Shown here: positions 45,519 through 54,193 of the stretch, one piece after another
Layout of the letters: each line of letters opens with the position of its first letter
Position numbering within the stretch: position 1 is the first letter of the stretch
Program-made: the position numbers and the translations under genes
The notes under the pieces: generated by a model
What the model saw: the letters and a program-made list of their open reading frames with translations, nothing else
Database searches by the model: none
Told to the model about the DNA's origin: nothing
Assembly (NCBI RefSeq): GCF_020889625.1
Contig: NZ_CP086381.1
Location: forward strand, 1 to 64,000
Direction of reading: 5' to 3'
Source: Deinococcus radiophilus
GTDB lineage: Bacteria; Deinococcota; Deinococci; Deinococcales; Deinococcaceae
DNA length: 64,000 nt

Positions 45519-46946
45519 TTAGTGCTTAGCCTTCTCATTTGAAAAGAGAGTGCTGCACGCCTTATTTGTTTGGGAAAGTTGAATTTTTACCCGCTCTAGC
45601 AGCTCGGCTGACTGGTTGGGCAGGTTTCCTTCCAGCACCTGCCCAGTCAGCCAGCGTTTGGCTTGTCCCACCTGCTGCGGCGAGAGGCCCAGCTCCAGCA
45701 AAGCGTGGCCGCTGAGGGCCAGATCATGCTGGGTAAAGCCCCTGGGCAAGTCGGCAGTGGCGGCGCGAATCCGGCCCTGCTGGGCGGCGATCTGCTCTGG
45801 GTTGGCACCGATATGGGCCAGACGGTCAGCCGCATAAAGGTCCAGCAGCGGCTCCAGCAGGTTCCCAGCCGCGGCGGCCAGGCGGCGAGCCGCAGCACGG
45901 GTCTGCACCTGGCCGGGACGCATATGCAGCCGTACCAGCGTGACCAACTCCCGGCTGCGGCGGTGGTCGGCCCGCAGACGGTCCAGGACCTGCCGGGTTA
46001 ACTCGGCGCCCACCTTTTCATGTCCGTAAAAATGCCCGCATAGGCCGTGTGGCCCGGCGCTCAGCGTGCGGGTCCGTCCCTTGCCCAGATCATGAAAGAA
46101 ACCAGCTTGCTTGGTCAAGGGAGCTGCCCCCATGCGGTCCAACTCGCCCACCACGCTCAGCAGGTGGTCGGATACGGTTTGGGCGTGGTAGGGGCTATGC
46201 TGCTCCAGACCGTCCACTTCCGGCCAGAAGGGAACCAGCAGGGGCATGGCCCCGACTTCGGCCAGCCAGCGCAGGCCCTGAGCGCTCCGGGGCGCGGTAA
46301 ACAGCCGGGTCCATTCTTGCCAGAGCCGTTCGGGAGCCACCTTGGTCAGCCGGGGGGCCAGCTGACGCGCCGCGGCACTCAGCTCGGCGTCGGGGTGCAG
46401 ACCCTGAGCGGCAAAGCGGGCAGCCCGCAGAATCCGTAGCGGGTCTTCGTTCAGCCGGTCCAGTGCCGAACCTACCGCTCGCAGTCGCCCGGCCCGCAGA
46501 TCATCTTGTCCGCCAAATGGATCAATCAGCTTCGGTGCGTCCACCGCAGGCACACACAGCGGCCAGGCCAGCGCATTGACGGTGAAGTCGCGCCGGGCCA
46601 GATCGCCCTGGAGCGGCAGGCGGGGGTCACTTTGCCAGCCACCGTCCGTTTGCTGGCTTGGCAGGGCCAGGTCCAGCCACTCGCCCTCCCAGCGCACCTT
46701 GAGGACTTTGAAAGCGGCACCGACCTCGAAGACCGGGGCTGGAGCCAGTCGCTCCCGCAGCTGTGTCAGCAGCTCCGGAGCCGAGAGGTGGGGATGTCGT
46801 ACCAGCAGGTCATGGTCCTGACTGGGCATACCACGTAGGCCATCACGCACCGCGCCGCCTACCAGATAGACCTCGCAGCCACTGCCCTCTAGCGTCCGGC
46901 ACAGGCTCAGCAGTTCACGGGCAGGGGCGAACAGCAGCTTGGTCAT
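45519..46946 (-). CDS. cca: CCA tRNA nucleotidyltransferase / poly(A) polymerase family, HD-containing
   Basis: The 475-residue protein adds nucleotides to tRNA 3' ends. It has GGAVRDGLRG, the DHDLLVR catalytic carboxylates, RRDFTVNALAWPL and LNEDPLRILRAARFAAQ (ED-R motif), then a C-terminal HD domain (AGFFHDLGKGRTRT). Deinococcus splits the activity between CC-adding and A-adding enzymes, and sequence inspection cannot decide which this is. TACACT 7 nt before the ATG at 46946 supports that start and a leaderless mRNA. Confidence 0.88.
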   Translation of the reverse strand: MTKLLFAPARELLSLCRTLEGSGCEVYLVGGAVRDGLRGMPSQDHDLLVRHPHLSAPELLTQLRERLAPAPVFEVGAAFKVLKVRWEGEWLDLALPSQQTDGGWQSDPRLPLQGDLARRDFTVNALAWPLCVPAVDAPKLIDPFGGQDDLRAGRLRAVGSALDRLNEDPLRILRAARFAAQGLHPDAELSAAARQLAPRLTKVAPERLWQEWTRLFTAPRSAQGLRWLAEVGAMPLLVPFWPEVDGLEQHSPYHAQTVSDHLLSVVGELDRMGAAPLTKQAGFFHDLGKGRTRTLSAGPHGLCGHFYGHEKVGAELTRQVLDRLRADHRRSRELVTLVRLHMRPGQVQTRAAARRLAAAAGNLLEPLLDLYAADRLAHIGANPEQIAAQQGRIRAATADLPRGFTQHDLALSGHALLELGLSPQQVGQAKRWLTGQVLEGNLPNQSAELLERVKIQLSQTNKACSTLFSNEKAKH

Positions 46947-46953
46947 ACCCCTC

Positions 46954-46959
46954 AGTGTA
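46954..46959 (-). promoter_or_regulatory. -10 element of the tRNA nucleotidyltransferase gene
   Basis: On the minus strand TACACT is followed by 7 nt and the ATG at 46946, the leaderless arrangement. No Shine-Dalgarno sequence is evident. Confidence 0.45.
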
Positions 46960-47195
46960 GCCTTGGCTTTCAGCCGCCGATGGGCCAGCGAAGACTGCAA
47001 AGAAATGCTGGCACTGCGGGTCCATCCTGCTCAAATCACTTGCAAAATAAACATTGCTGTCCCTCTCGTATTCTGTGCTGAACAGTCAGGCGGTGGTCCC
47101 GGTTGGTTCTCTCAAGTGTAAGGGGGAATGAGTCGGGTCTAGCGCCTGGGCCTCGCCGATCCAGCCGACTTTACGTCTGGACACTCCAGAATGGC

Positions 47196-47224
47196 TTGCA
47201 ACTGCCGTATGGGACTTGTATAAA
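47196..47224 (+). promoter_or_regulatory. Promoter of the oligopeptide-binding protein gene
   Basis: TTGCAA (47196-47201), a 17-bp spacer and TATAAA (47219-47224) make a good housekeeping promoter, giving a leader of about 100 nt before the ATG at 47330 with an AAGGAG site. The rest of the 383-bp region from 46947 shows nothing else I can identify. Confidence 0.55.
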
Positions 47225-47329
47225 TAAACACGGCTTGATTCATTTCAGTGAGTCCCACAGGTGCAGCTGACCCGTCGCTGACCAAGTGGTGCTGGCGGCA
47301 AAGCCGGAGCCTACCCCCAAGGAGATCAG

Positions 47330-49168
47330 ATGAACAAGAAACTGCTGCTGCTGCTGACCGGCACCCTTTTGCTGGCAGCTTGTAACGACAATACGACCAC
47401 CGAAACCACCACGACCACCACGGATACGGCCAGCACCGACGCCGCCAGCACCGACGCAGCGACCGATACGGCGGCTGAGGGAACGGCGGCCCCAGTTCAG
47501 GCTTCGGCAGACACCCTGGTCGTCCAGCAGTCGGCAGATATTCCTACCCTGGACCCTGGCACCACCTATGACACCAGCTCCGGGCAGGTCGTGGAGAACC
47601 TCTACGAAACATTGGTCACCTATGACGGCGCCAGCCTGACCGACATGGTTCCCTCGCTTGCCACCGAGTGGGAAGAGGTCAATGACGGGCTGCAGTACCG
47701 CTTTACCTTGCGCGACGGCGTGAAGTTCCACACCGGCAACGACATGACCTGCGCCGACGCCGAGTACTCGTTCCAGCGCAACCTGGTGACCAACACCGGG
47801 TCCAGCGGAAACTGGTTCCTGTCGGAGTCTTTGCTGGGCACGCCCGCCAATGCCAACGATGATGAAGACGGCCTGGTCACCTGGGAAGCCATCGACAACT
47901 CTGTGCAGTGCGAAGACAACGTGTTGGTCTTCAATTTGCCCAAGGTGGACCCCTCCTTCGTGTCCAAGCTGGCCTATACCGGTCAGAGCATCGTGGACAG
48001 CAAGCACGCCATTGAAATCGGAGAGTGGGACGGAACCGAAGCCACCTGGAAAGACGCTGTGGGCAAAGAGCTGGAAGGCAGCCCGCTGTCACAGGAGCCC
48101 AGCGGTACTGGCCCCTTTAAGCTGCAGAGCCGCGACGCCAGCACCATCGTGGTGCAGCGCTTCGATGATTACTGGGGTGAGGCTCCGGCCCTCAAGACCG
48201 TGGTCCTACAGATCGTCCCTGAGGAGTCCTCGCGCAATCAGGCCTTCCTCAACGGCGATGCAGATATCGTCGAAGTGGCGGGCGGACGCCCCTTTATCGA
48301 AGACCAGTTGGCCGGACAGCCAGGTGTGGCGATCATCGACAACCTGCCGGACACCTACGTCTTCGGCATCTCCATGAACCAGAGTGTGGACGATCCGGTC
48401 AACCTGGGCAGTGGCAAGCTGGACGGCCAGGGCATTCCCGCTGACTTCTTCAGTGATATCAACGTGCGTAAAGGCTTTATCGCTGCCTTCGATCCACAGG
48501 TCATGATTGATCAGGTCCAAAACGGCAAAGGCACGCCACGCAACTTCATGTTGCCTGACACCTTCATGGGCTATGACCCGGCACTGCCTGCGGCGCAGTT
48601 CGACCTGGCCGCCGCCGAGGAGTACCTCAAACAGGCCTGGGGTGGTCAGGTCTGGGAAAATGGCTTTACCATCAATGCTTCCTCACGTCAGGGCAACGTG
48701 GCCCACCAGACCATGATGGAAATGCTCAAAACCAACCTTGAGCAAATGAACCCCAAGTTCAAGATCAACCTGACCCAGAAGCAGTGGAGCGAGATTCTCG
48801 CGGATGCCCGCGAGGGTAAAGAAGCGCTGACGGTGGCCACCTGGGCCCCTGATTATGCTGACCCGGACAACTTCGTGTACACCTTCTACCACACCAACGG
48901 CTACTACAACGTCCGCACCGGTATCAACGATCCGGAGATTGACAAGATGATCGAAGAAGCACGTTCGATCACCGATGTGCCCCAGCGTGAAGCGCTGTAC
49001 CGCCAGATTGCAGAGCGGGCGATGGACCAGGGCCTCTTCATCATGATGCCCACCAACCCGCAGATTCGCGCCGTCCGCGACAACCTGCAGGGCGTGAGCG
49101 AGGAAACCTACAATCCGATGCGCGCATTCAATATGGGCGTGCTGTGGAAAGACATCAGCAAGAACTGA
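47330..49168 (+). CDS. Oligopeptide/nickel-type ABC transporter substrate-binding lipoprotein
   Basis: This 612-residue SBP_bac_5 (family 5) protein begins with a lipobox ([10 protein letters not shown]) and a Thr/Asp/Ala-rich linker of about 40 residues. The two-lobed binding domain follows, with [32 protein letters not shown] and [16 protein letters not shown]. It should bind peptides or similar solutes outside the membrane for an ABC importer. No permease or ATPase genes follow, and a strong terminator comes directly after, so it is an orphan here. Confidence 0.92.
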   Translation: MNKKLLLLLTGTLLLAACNDNTTTETTTTTTDTASTDAASTDAATDTAAEGTAAPVQASADTLVVQQSADIPTLDPGTTYDTSSGQVVENLYETLVTYDGASLTDMVPSLATEWEEVNDGLQYRFTLRDGVKFHTGNDMTCADAEYSFQRNLVTNTGSSGNWFLSESLLGTPANANDDEDGLVTWEAIDNSVQCEDNVLVFNLPKVDPSFVSKLAYTGQSIVDSKHAIEIGEWDGTEATWKDAVGKELEGSPLSQEPSGTGPFKLQSRDASTIVVQRFDDYWGEAPALKTVVLQIVPEESSRNQAFLNGDADIVEVAGGRPFIEDQLAGQPGVAIIDNLPDTYVFGISMNQSVDDPVNLGSGKLDGQGIPADFFSDINVRKGFIAAFDPQVMIDQVQNGKGTPRNFMLPDTFMGYDPALPAAQFDLAAAEEYLKQAWGGQVWENGFTINASSRQGNVAHQTMMEMLKTNLEQMNPKFKINLTQKQWSEILADAREGKEALTVATWAPDYADPDNFVYTFYHTNGYYNVRTGINDPEIDKMIEEARSITDVPQREALYRQIAERAMDQGLFIMMPTNPQIRAVRDNLQGVSEETYNPMRAFNMGVLWKDISKN

Positions 49169-49184
49169 GTTGAGTCAAGATCAG

Positions 49185-49217
49185 CCGGGCGACCCGATAT
49201 CGGGCCGCCCGGTTTTG
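49185..49217 (+). terminator. Strong intrinsic terminator
   Basis: CCGGGCG/CGCCCGG arms enclose an inner CCCGATATCGGG palindrome, giving an almost continuous GC-rich stem followed by TTTT. It ends the binding-protein transcript. Confidence 0.85.
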
Positions 49218-49285
49218 TGTTCAACTTATGACCGGTATCACTTCAGAAAAGTACGTCGGCAACCTTCAAACAGGAGACAGCAAAA

Positions 49286-50071
49286 ATGAACATCCTTGTT
49301 ACCGGGGCAACCGGAGTGCTGGGCCGCAGCGTTCTGAACGAGTTGCGCAGTCGGGACATCCAGGCGCAGGGCTTTGGCCGAAGTGATCAGGCCGACTTGC
49401 AAGGTGACTTGCTGAACAGGGATAGCTTGGGTGGGACCATCCAGGGGTTTAACGTGGTGGTCCACTGTGCGACAGCTTTGGCCGCTCACGAGGACAAGCA
49501 GATGACGGCCAATCTGATTCATGCGCTGCAAGCCGAGCAGGATGCAGGCCGACTTCAGAACTTGGTGTATGTCAGCATTTCAGGCGTCGACCAGGTGACC
49601 GCTTTTCCCTACTACAGTGCCAAGTTACACAGTGAGCGGCTGATTGAAGGAAGTGGGCTACCGCATACCATTTTGCGCGCCACACAGTTCTTTGACTTGG
49701 CCGACTATCTGCTTAAGCAGTTGCGGTTCGGGTCGTTGCAACTGGCCAGCCCTCACCTCCGGATGCAGCCGGTCGCGCCCCAGGCGGTCGGAGTGCGGCT
49801 GGCTGATTTGGCGTTGCTCCCCGCCGCTGGGCGGGTGCTGGACATAGCAGGTCCAGAGCGGCTGTCCCTGAGTGACATGGCCCGGATTGCAGCCCGCAGC
49901 AGTCGGCGGCGGTATCTTCTGCATCTGCCGCTGCCGATTCCTGCCCTGCGTAAAGGCAGGCTGATTCCGGCGCGCTGTGAGTCAGTGGGCTGCACTTACA
50001 GGGAGTGGCTCGCGGCGCACGGCACAGGCCCCAGCCACTACAGCAGGAAATATCCTCTGCGGCGCGTTTGA
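49286..50071 (+). CDS. NmrA-like NAD(P)-binding protein (atypical SDR)
   Basis: This 261-residue protein opens with the Rossmann motif ILVTGATGVLGRSVL and continues with VVHCATAL, YVSISGVDQ and YYSAKLHSERLIEGSGLPHTILRATQF. This matches atypical short-chain dehydrogenases of the NmrA/HSCARG type that sense or reduce using NAD(P)H. A classic YxxxK is present as YYSAK. Substrate unknown. The start is preceded by CAGGAGA. It stands alone between two convergent/terminated units. Confidence 0.85.
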   Translation: MNILVTGATGVLGRSVLNELRSRDIQAQGFGRSDQADLQGDLLNRDSLGGTIQGFNVVVHCATALAAHEDKQMTANLIHALQAEQDAGRLQNLVYVSISGVDQVTAFPYYSAKLHSERLIEGSGLPHTILRATQFFDLADYLLKQLRFGSLQLASPHLRMQPVAPQAVGVRLADLALLPAAGRVLDIAGPERLSLSDMARIAARSSRRRYLLHLPLPIPALRKGRLIPARCESVGCTYREWLAAHGTGPSHYSRKYPLRRV

Positions 50072-50077
50072 GCGTGC

Positions 50078-52765
50078 TTAGGGCGTAGATGTAGGGGCGG
50101 GTGTCGCTGGGACAGCGGGCGACGTGGGTAGGGGAGGCGTAGATGCTGGCGCAGCTGGAGCTGGAGCAGGCTCCGCTGGAGTGACAGGTACAGCAGGCGG
50201 GGTAGGCGCCTGGGCGGGTGGTGCGGACGGCGCTGGAGTCTCCTGACCAGCGGTGCCGTTTGACGGTGTTTTCGGGGCGGCAGGTTGGGGAGGAACAGGG
50301 GGCGGCCAGCGCACTCCGTCCATGCAGTCGTCCCGTCCAAAACTGGGTCCGAAAGCCTGCGGGTTGAGTTGCACCAAGGCTGGCCCTGAGCGGTTGCCTT
50401 CGCACAGGTTGCGTTCGCCGCCGCCGCCCGCTGCCTCCTTGAACACGAGGCCGTAAGCGGCATTGCCGCGCAGCGCATTTTGGATCAGTTGAGGTCGCGC
50501 CTCCCCCTTGATGACAGCGCCGTGTTCGGCGTTGCCTTCCAGCACGTTACGGGTGGCCTCGCCGCCGCTGTTTCCCAGATAGATCAGGCCACTGCCACGC
50601 CCGCCACGCACCTGATTGCTGTCCAGACGCGGCGCAGCGTTGCCGGCCACCAGGATGCCGCTGCCCACGCTGCCTTCAATCTGGTTGTTCTCAGCGCTGC
50701 CACCTGCGTCCTCGCTGTAATTCAGGCCCTCACCGCGGCTGGCCTGAATCCGGTTGCCGCGCAGGGTCGGTGCTGCCGCCTCGCTGACCCGGATACCGGT
50801 TTGGGTGCCCTCAATGGTGTTTCCTTCAGCGGTTCCACCCGCCTGCGTGCGGTAAAGCAGCGCTGTATCCGCAGCGCCCGTCAGGGTGTTGTCCAGCAGG
50901 GTGGGCTGAGCGCTTCCCCCGACGCCGATGCTGAACTGCCCCCCCTCAATCTGATTGCCGCGTAGGGTGGGCGTGGCTGCGCCGCTGATTTCTACTCCCC
51001 GCTGACCATTGCCCCGAATACGGTTGCCTTGCAGTTCCGGGGTGGCCTCGCCGCCGATGACCACGCCATCCTCATTGTTGCCCTCTATCCGGCTGCCGCT
51101 GATCGTACCACTGCTGCGGCCATCCAGCAGCGCCCCAGCAAAGCGGTTGGCGCGCAGGTCCGAGTCAGTGAGAACCACGCGGCTGTCCTCAGTCACGCTG
51201 ATGCCGATGGCGTTGCGGACCAGCGAACTGCCTGAGACTTCTCCCAATGCTCCCGCCCGCAGCCACAGGCCACTGCCTTGTGAGCGGTCGGCGTCGTTCT
51301 CGCGGCCCCCGCTCAGGACGATACTTTCACCCTGAAAGTGGCCCCGGTCTATCCGCACGGCCTGGCCGGGTGAAGTACCATTCCACAGCACACTCAGGTC
51401 ACGCAGCAGCAGCCGAGAATCACGTACCGATATGGCACTCTGTCCTTGGCTGCCGATCAGGTAGGTCTGGTCCGCGCCCTGCCCGATCAGCTCGGTATCA
51501 AGGGTGAGTTCCAGTGGCTGGCTGAGCAGATAGACCCCGCGTGCCAGGGTCACGCGGCCACCCTGGTCGGCCGCAGACATCAGCGCCGTGACCTCCGCCC
51601 CTGGTAGAACAGGCAGCACATACTCGTTGCTCACCCACCCGGTGAGCTCGCCGTAGCGCACCTTGCTCCAGCCTCCTTTGTCTGAAAGGACATCCAGCAG
51701 ACTCTGTCCGGGAATCACCGCCAGCGGTTCGCCGTTGGTGTTGGCCGCTGGACGCAGGTTCAGAGGGGTCGGAAGGGTCATGACCTGGCGTCCAGGGGTG
51801 GCAGGAGCCTCGGCGTCAGCAGGGACTCCGGAGGCAGCTTCCTCTGTTTCCTGGATCGCCGCGGAGTTGGGCGTAAACGCTGCGCTCTGAGAGGCCAGAT
51901 CACGGAGGGTCGGCAGCGCCAGCATCAGTCCGATTCCAGCCGCCAACAGCAGCGCCAGCGGGAGCAGGCGGGGCCAGAGGGGGCGTGGCGCTGGGGAGGC
52001 GGTGGGGTGAGCAGGTGGAATTTGCTCCACCGAAGCAGCAGCAGTGGCGATCACCGTGTCCAGTGCCGTGACCGCCGGGTCTGCGGCCCGGTCCAGCAAC
52101 CGCAGCGCTGCGCCTGCCGAGATGGGCAGGCCAGCTCCTGCTGGGGCTTGCAGGGCGTCCAGCAGCCGTCCCAATGGTGTGCCGCCCGTGTGCGCTGTGC
52201 TGACCCGTAGCAGCTGCCCCAGCCGCTGCAAATCCTCGCTCACGCTGCCGCCACCGCTCAGGGCACTCCAGAGGTCACGCAAACCCACGGTCCCGCTTTG
52301 ATCCAGCCAGATGTGCGCGGCACTCAGGCCGTTCAGGTGCAGGCCCTGGGTGTGCAGAGGCCCCAGCGCCGAAAGCAGCCCACGGGCCAGTGCCTCACCG
52401 TCAGCTGCGTCCAGTGGTGGAGCGGAACGCAGATAAGTTTCCAGCGTCTGCCCATGCCGCTCAGCACGGACCAGATAGCTGGCCCCGGAATCACTCCACG
52501 CCGCCACGGCCCGGTCGAACGGGAGGCGCTCGGCTGCGGAGCGGCCAGCGACTTCGGCCAGCCAGGAGGCCTCGGCATGGGCACCCGGCGGCGGCGGTGT
52601 GATGCGGCGCAACACCAGCGTGTCTTCACCCTGACGGGGACGCACACTGTAGCGCTGCACCTGGTAAGGCGGCAGAGAGGTGACATCGCGCACAGTGGTC
52701 ACCTCGAAGTCGCCGGCCCAGTCGCCAGGAACCAGAGGGGGGAGGGGGCGCACGGGATCGGTCAT
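50078..52765 (-). CDS. Pseudokinase-TM-SH3-beta-helix fusion protein
   Basis: This 895-residue protein combines several parts. Residues 15-250 look like a protein-kinase fold without catalytic residues: the lysine strand reads VLRRI, the catalytic HRD position reads HLN and the DFG position RDL. A transmembrane helix (about 264-286) and an Ala/Thr linker follow. Next comes a bacterial SH3 domain (333-386, NLRPAANTNGEPLAV ... GWVSNEYVLPV). A right-handed parallel beta-helix spans about 395-810, with repeated GNxIxG turns, and the tail is Pro/Ala-rich. The topology suggests a cytoplasmic pseudokinase signalling to, or regulated by, an extracellular glycan-binding helix. No function is known. 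Confidence 0.75.
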   Translation of the reverse strand: MTDPVRPLPPLVPGDWAGDFEVTTVRDVTSLPPYQVQRYSVRPRQGEDTLVLRRITPPPPGAHAEASWLAEVAGRSAAERLPFDRAVAAWSDSGASYLVRAERHGQTLETYLRSAPPLDAADGEALARGLLSALGPLHTQGLHLNGLSAAHIWLDQSGTVGLRDLWSALSGGGSVSEDLQRLGQLLRVSTAHTGGTPLGRLLDALQAPAGAGLPISAGAALRLLDRAADPAVTALDTVIATAAASVEQIPPAHPTASPAPRPLWPRLLPLALLLAAGIGLMLALPTLRDLASQSAAFTPNSAAIQETEEAASGVPADAEAPATPGRQVMTLPTPLNLRPAANTNGEPLAVIPGQSLLDVLSDKGGWSKVRYGELTGWVSNEYVLPVLPGAEVTALMSAADQGGRVTLARGVYLLSQPLELTLDTELIGQGADQTYLIGSQGQSAISVRDSRLLLRDLSVLWNGTSPGQAVRIDRGHFQGESIVLSGGRENDADRSQGSGLWLRAGALGEVSGSSLVRNAIGISVTEDSRVVLTDSDLRANRFAGALLDGRSSGTISGSRIEGNNEDGVVIGGEATPELQGNRIRGNGQRGVEISGAATPTLRGNQIEGGQFSIGVGGSAQPTLLDNTLTGAADTALLYRTQAGGTAEGNTIEGTQTGIRVSEAAAPTLRGNRIQASRGEGLNYSEDAGGSAENNQIEGSVGSGILVAGNAAPRLDSNQVRGGRGSGLIYLGNSGGEATRNVLEGNAEHGAVIKGEARPQLIQNALRGNAAYGLVFKEAAGGGGERNLCEGNRSGPALVQLNPQAFGPSFGRDDCMDGVRWPPPVPPQPAAPKTPSNGTAGQETPAPSAPPAQAPTPPAVPVTPAEPAPAPAAPASTPPLPTSPAVPATPAPTSTP

Positions 52766-53143
52766 AAACAGGGTGCCGTCATCATAGCGAAGATGGCGCC
52801 GGGGCAGGCCAAATCAGTGGCAGTGGCTGTTTGCTTCCCTGTAATCATCCGGAACATGGGTGTGAGGTCCAAGCCAATCTATGGCTCCTCGCTCTCCTGC
52901 GGAGCTGTGCCCGTCTGCTCGCCTATAACCCGCGCAGGTACGCCCACCTCTGCGATGTTCAGGGGCAGCCTCTAGAAATCATCTTTAAGTTCTGAGCCTT
53001 GCTCTCTCCCGACAGCGCGGCCCTACCGCCTGGACCCCTGGCCAATGGACCGTACCCAGGCAATGCCTCATCAGTCATCCAGCTGTGACAGGGAGAGGCG
53101 ACTGGCATTTGACCCTTGCCGCTACAGAAACCAGCCCTACACC
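52766..53143. other. Intergenic region without a recognised gene
   Basis: This stretch of nearly 400 bp between divergent genes contains no open frame with family features and no RNA gene I can identify. Only the recombinase promoter immediately to the right is recognisable. Confidence 0.5.
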
Positions 53144-53172
53144 TTGTCAGCCGCGCTGCCAGGCCACATACT
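53144..53172 (+). promoter_or_regulatory. Leaderless promoter of the recombinase-like gene
   Basis: TTGTCA (53144-53149), a 17-bp spacer and CATACT (53167-53172) are followed by 6 nt and the ATG at 53179. This strongly favours 53179 as start over an in-frame ATG at 53116, which lies upstream of the promoter. Confidence 0.6.
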
Positions 53173-53178
53173 GCGCGT

Positions 53179-54084
53179 ATGACAAAAGCAGGCAGCGAAG
53201 GCGCCGCGCCGCAGGACGAACGTCAGATCAAGCTGGCGCGCGCAGTGCAGGAGGCCGACCTGGACCGGGTGGTGGCGATGCTCCCGGACGCTTTTAGTGC
53301 GCCGCAGCATACGGTGCGTTCCACCCTCAAGTGGATTTTTGAGGCCGCGGCGCGTGACGGGGTTGATCTGCTGCGCCCACCTGAAGATTTTCATGCCTGG
53401 CTGGGCGCACCCTTGGGCGAAACCCGCACCGGACCCGACACGGCCAAGCCCAATACGGTCCGCACCCGCCTGACGCTGCTGGGGGCGATGTACCGCGCCC
53501 TGTACGAAGAGGGGCTGATCCGCCAGGACCCGCTGTACGGCTTTAGGCGTCCACCTGCGCAGCGCAAACTGAATTACCTGCCGGACCGTGACGCCATCGT
53601 GCGCCTGATTGCCCAGACCGAGGACCCGGAATTGCGGGCGGCGCTGCACCTGATGACCCGTCAGGCCTTTCACACCGGCGAGGTGCTGGATCTGAAATGG
53701 TCGGATATTGACCCGCAGCGCGGCACGGTTCTGCGCCGCCGGACCGAGACCCATCTGGCTCCCGAGGTGTTACGGGCGCTGCAGGACCTCGCCGACAAAC
53801 ATGGTGGCTGGCTGTTCGCTAAAGGGCATCTGCTGACCATCCGCACCGACGCGGGGTTTCGCCAAGCACTCTGGCGGGCGTCCCGGTTGGCGAACGTGGA
53901 TTACGTGCCACCCTCGCACCTGCGTCAGGCGGCGCTGCGTGACTTTGGGCAGATTCTGACCTATCAGGATGCCGGTTATGTCAGCCCCAAAGCCTACGCC
54001 GAAGCGCTGGAACTGGCCCAGGGCGTGCTGGAAGAGAAGAAGAAGGGACCGAAAGTAGGGGGCCAGGCTGTAGAGGAAAGGTGA
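53179..54084 (+). CDS. Degenerate tyrosine recombinase-like protein
   Basis: The 301-residue protein has an N-terminal core-binding SAM-like domain (TVRTRLTLLGAMYRALYEEGLI) and a catalytic-domain fold (ALHLMTRQAFHTGEVLDLKWSDIDPQRG). The motifs are damaged: the TGxRxxE arginine is missing (HTGEVLDL), the HxxR box appears as SHLRQAALRD and no clear nucleophilic Tyr follows it. It is probably a DNA-binding relative without recombinase activity. A consensus leaderless promoter shows it is expressed on its own. No integration site or mobile-element cargo accompanies it. Confidence 0.75.
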   Translation: MTKAGSEGAAPQDERQIKLARAVQEADLDRVVAMLPDAFSAPQHTVRSTLKWIFEAAARDGVDLLRPPEDFHAWLGAPLGETRTGPDTAKPNTVRTRLTLLGAMYRALYEEGLIRQDPLYGFRRPPAQRKLNYLPDRDAIVRLIAQTEDPELRAALHLMTRQAFHTGEVLDLKWSDIDPQRGTVLRRRTETHLAPEVLRALQDLADKHGGWLFAKGHLLTIRTDAGFRQALWRASRLANVDYVPPSHLRQAALRDFGQILTYQDAGYVSPKAYAEALELAQGVLEEKKKGPKVGGQAVEER

Positions 54085-54181
54085 CGAAAAGGAAATAGCC
54101 TGGCCACTGCTGCAGGCGTAAAAAAGCGCCTCATCATCTGCTTGTGACATTTTTCCCTAACGCAATATCAGTAGCGAATCA

Positions 54182-54187
54182 TAAACT
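54182..54187 (+). promoter_or_regulatory. -10 element of the ppk2 gene
   Basis: TAAACT is followed by 6 nt and the ATG at 54194, favouring that ATG over the in-frame GTG at 54188. The -35 is weak. Confidence 0.45.
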
Positions 54188-54193
54188 GTGGGT

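Noticed and set aside
50386..52000. The repeated beta-helix coding turns considered as a DNA repeat array or CRISPR
   Set aside because: The periodicity is in the protein (GNxIxG turns); the DNA units vary and there are no identical repeats with unique spacers. No CRISPR array is present anywhere in the window.
53116..53179. A longer N-terminus for the recombinase-like protein
   Set aside because: The leaderless promoter lies between the upstream ATG and 53179, so a transcript from it would not contain the upstream start.
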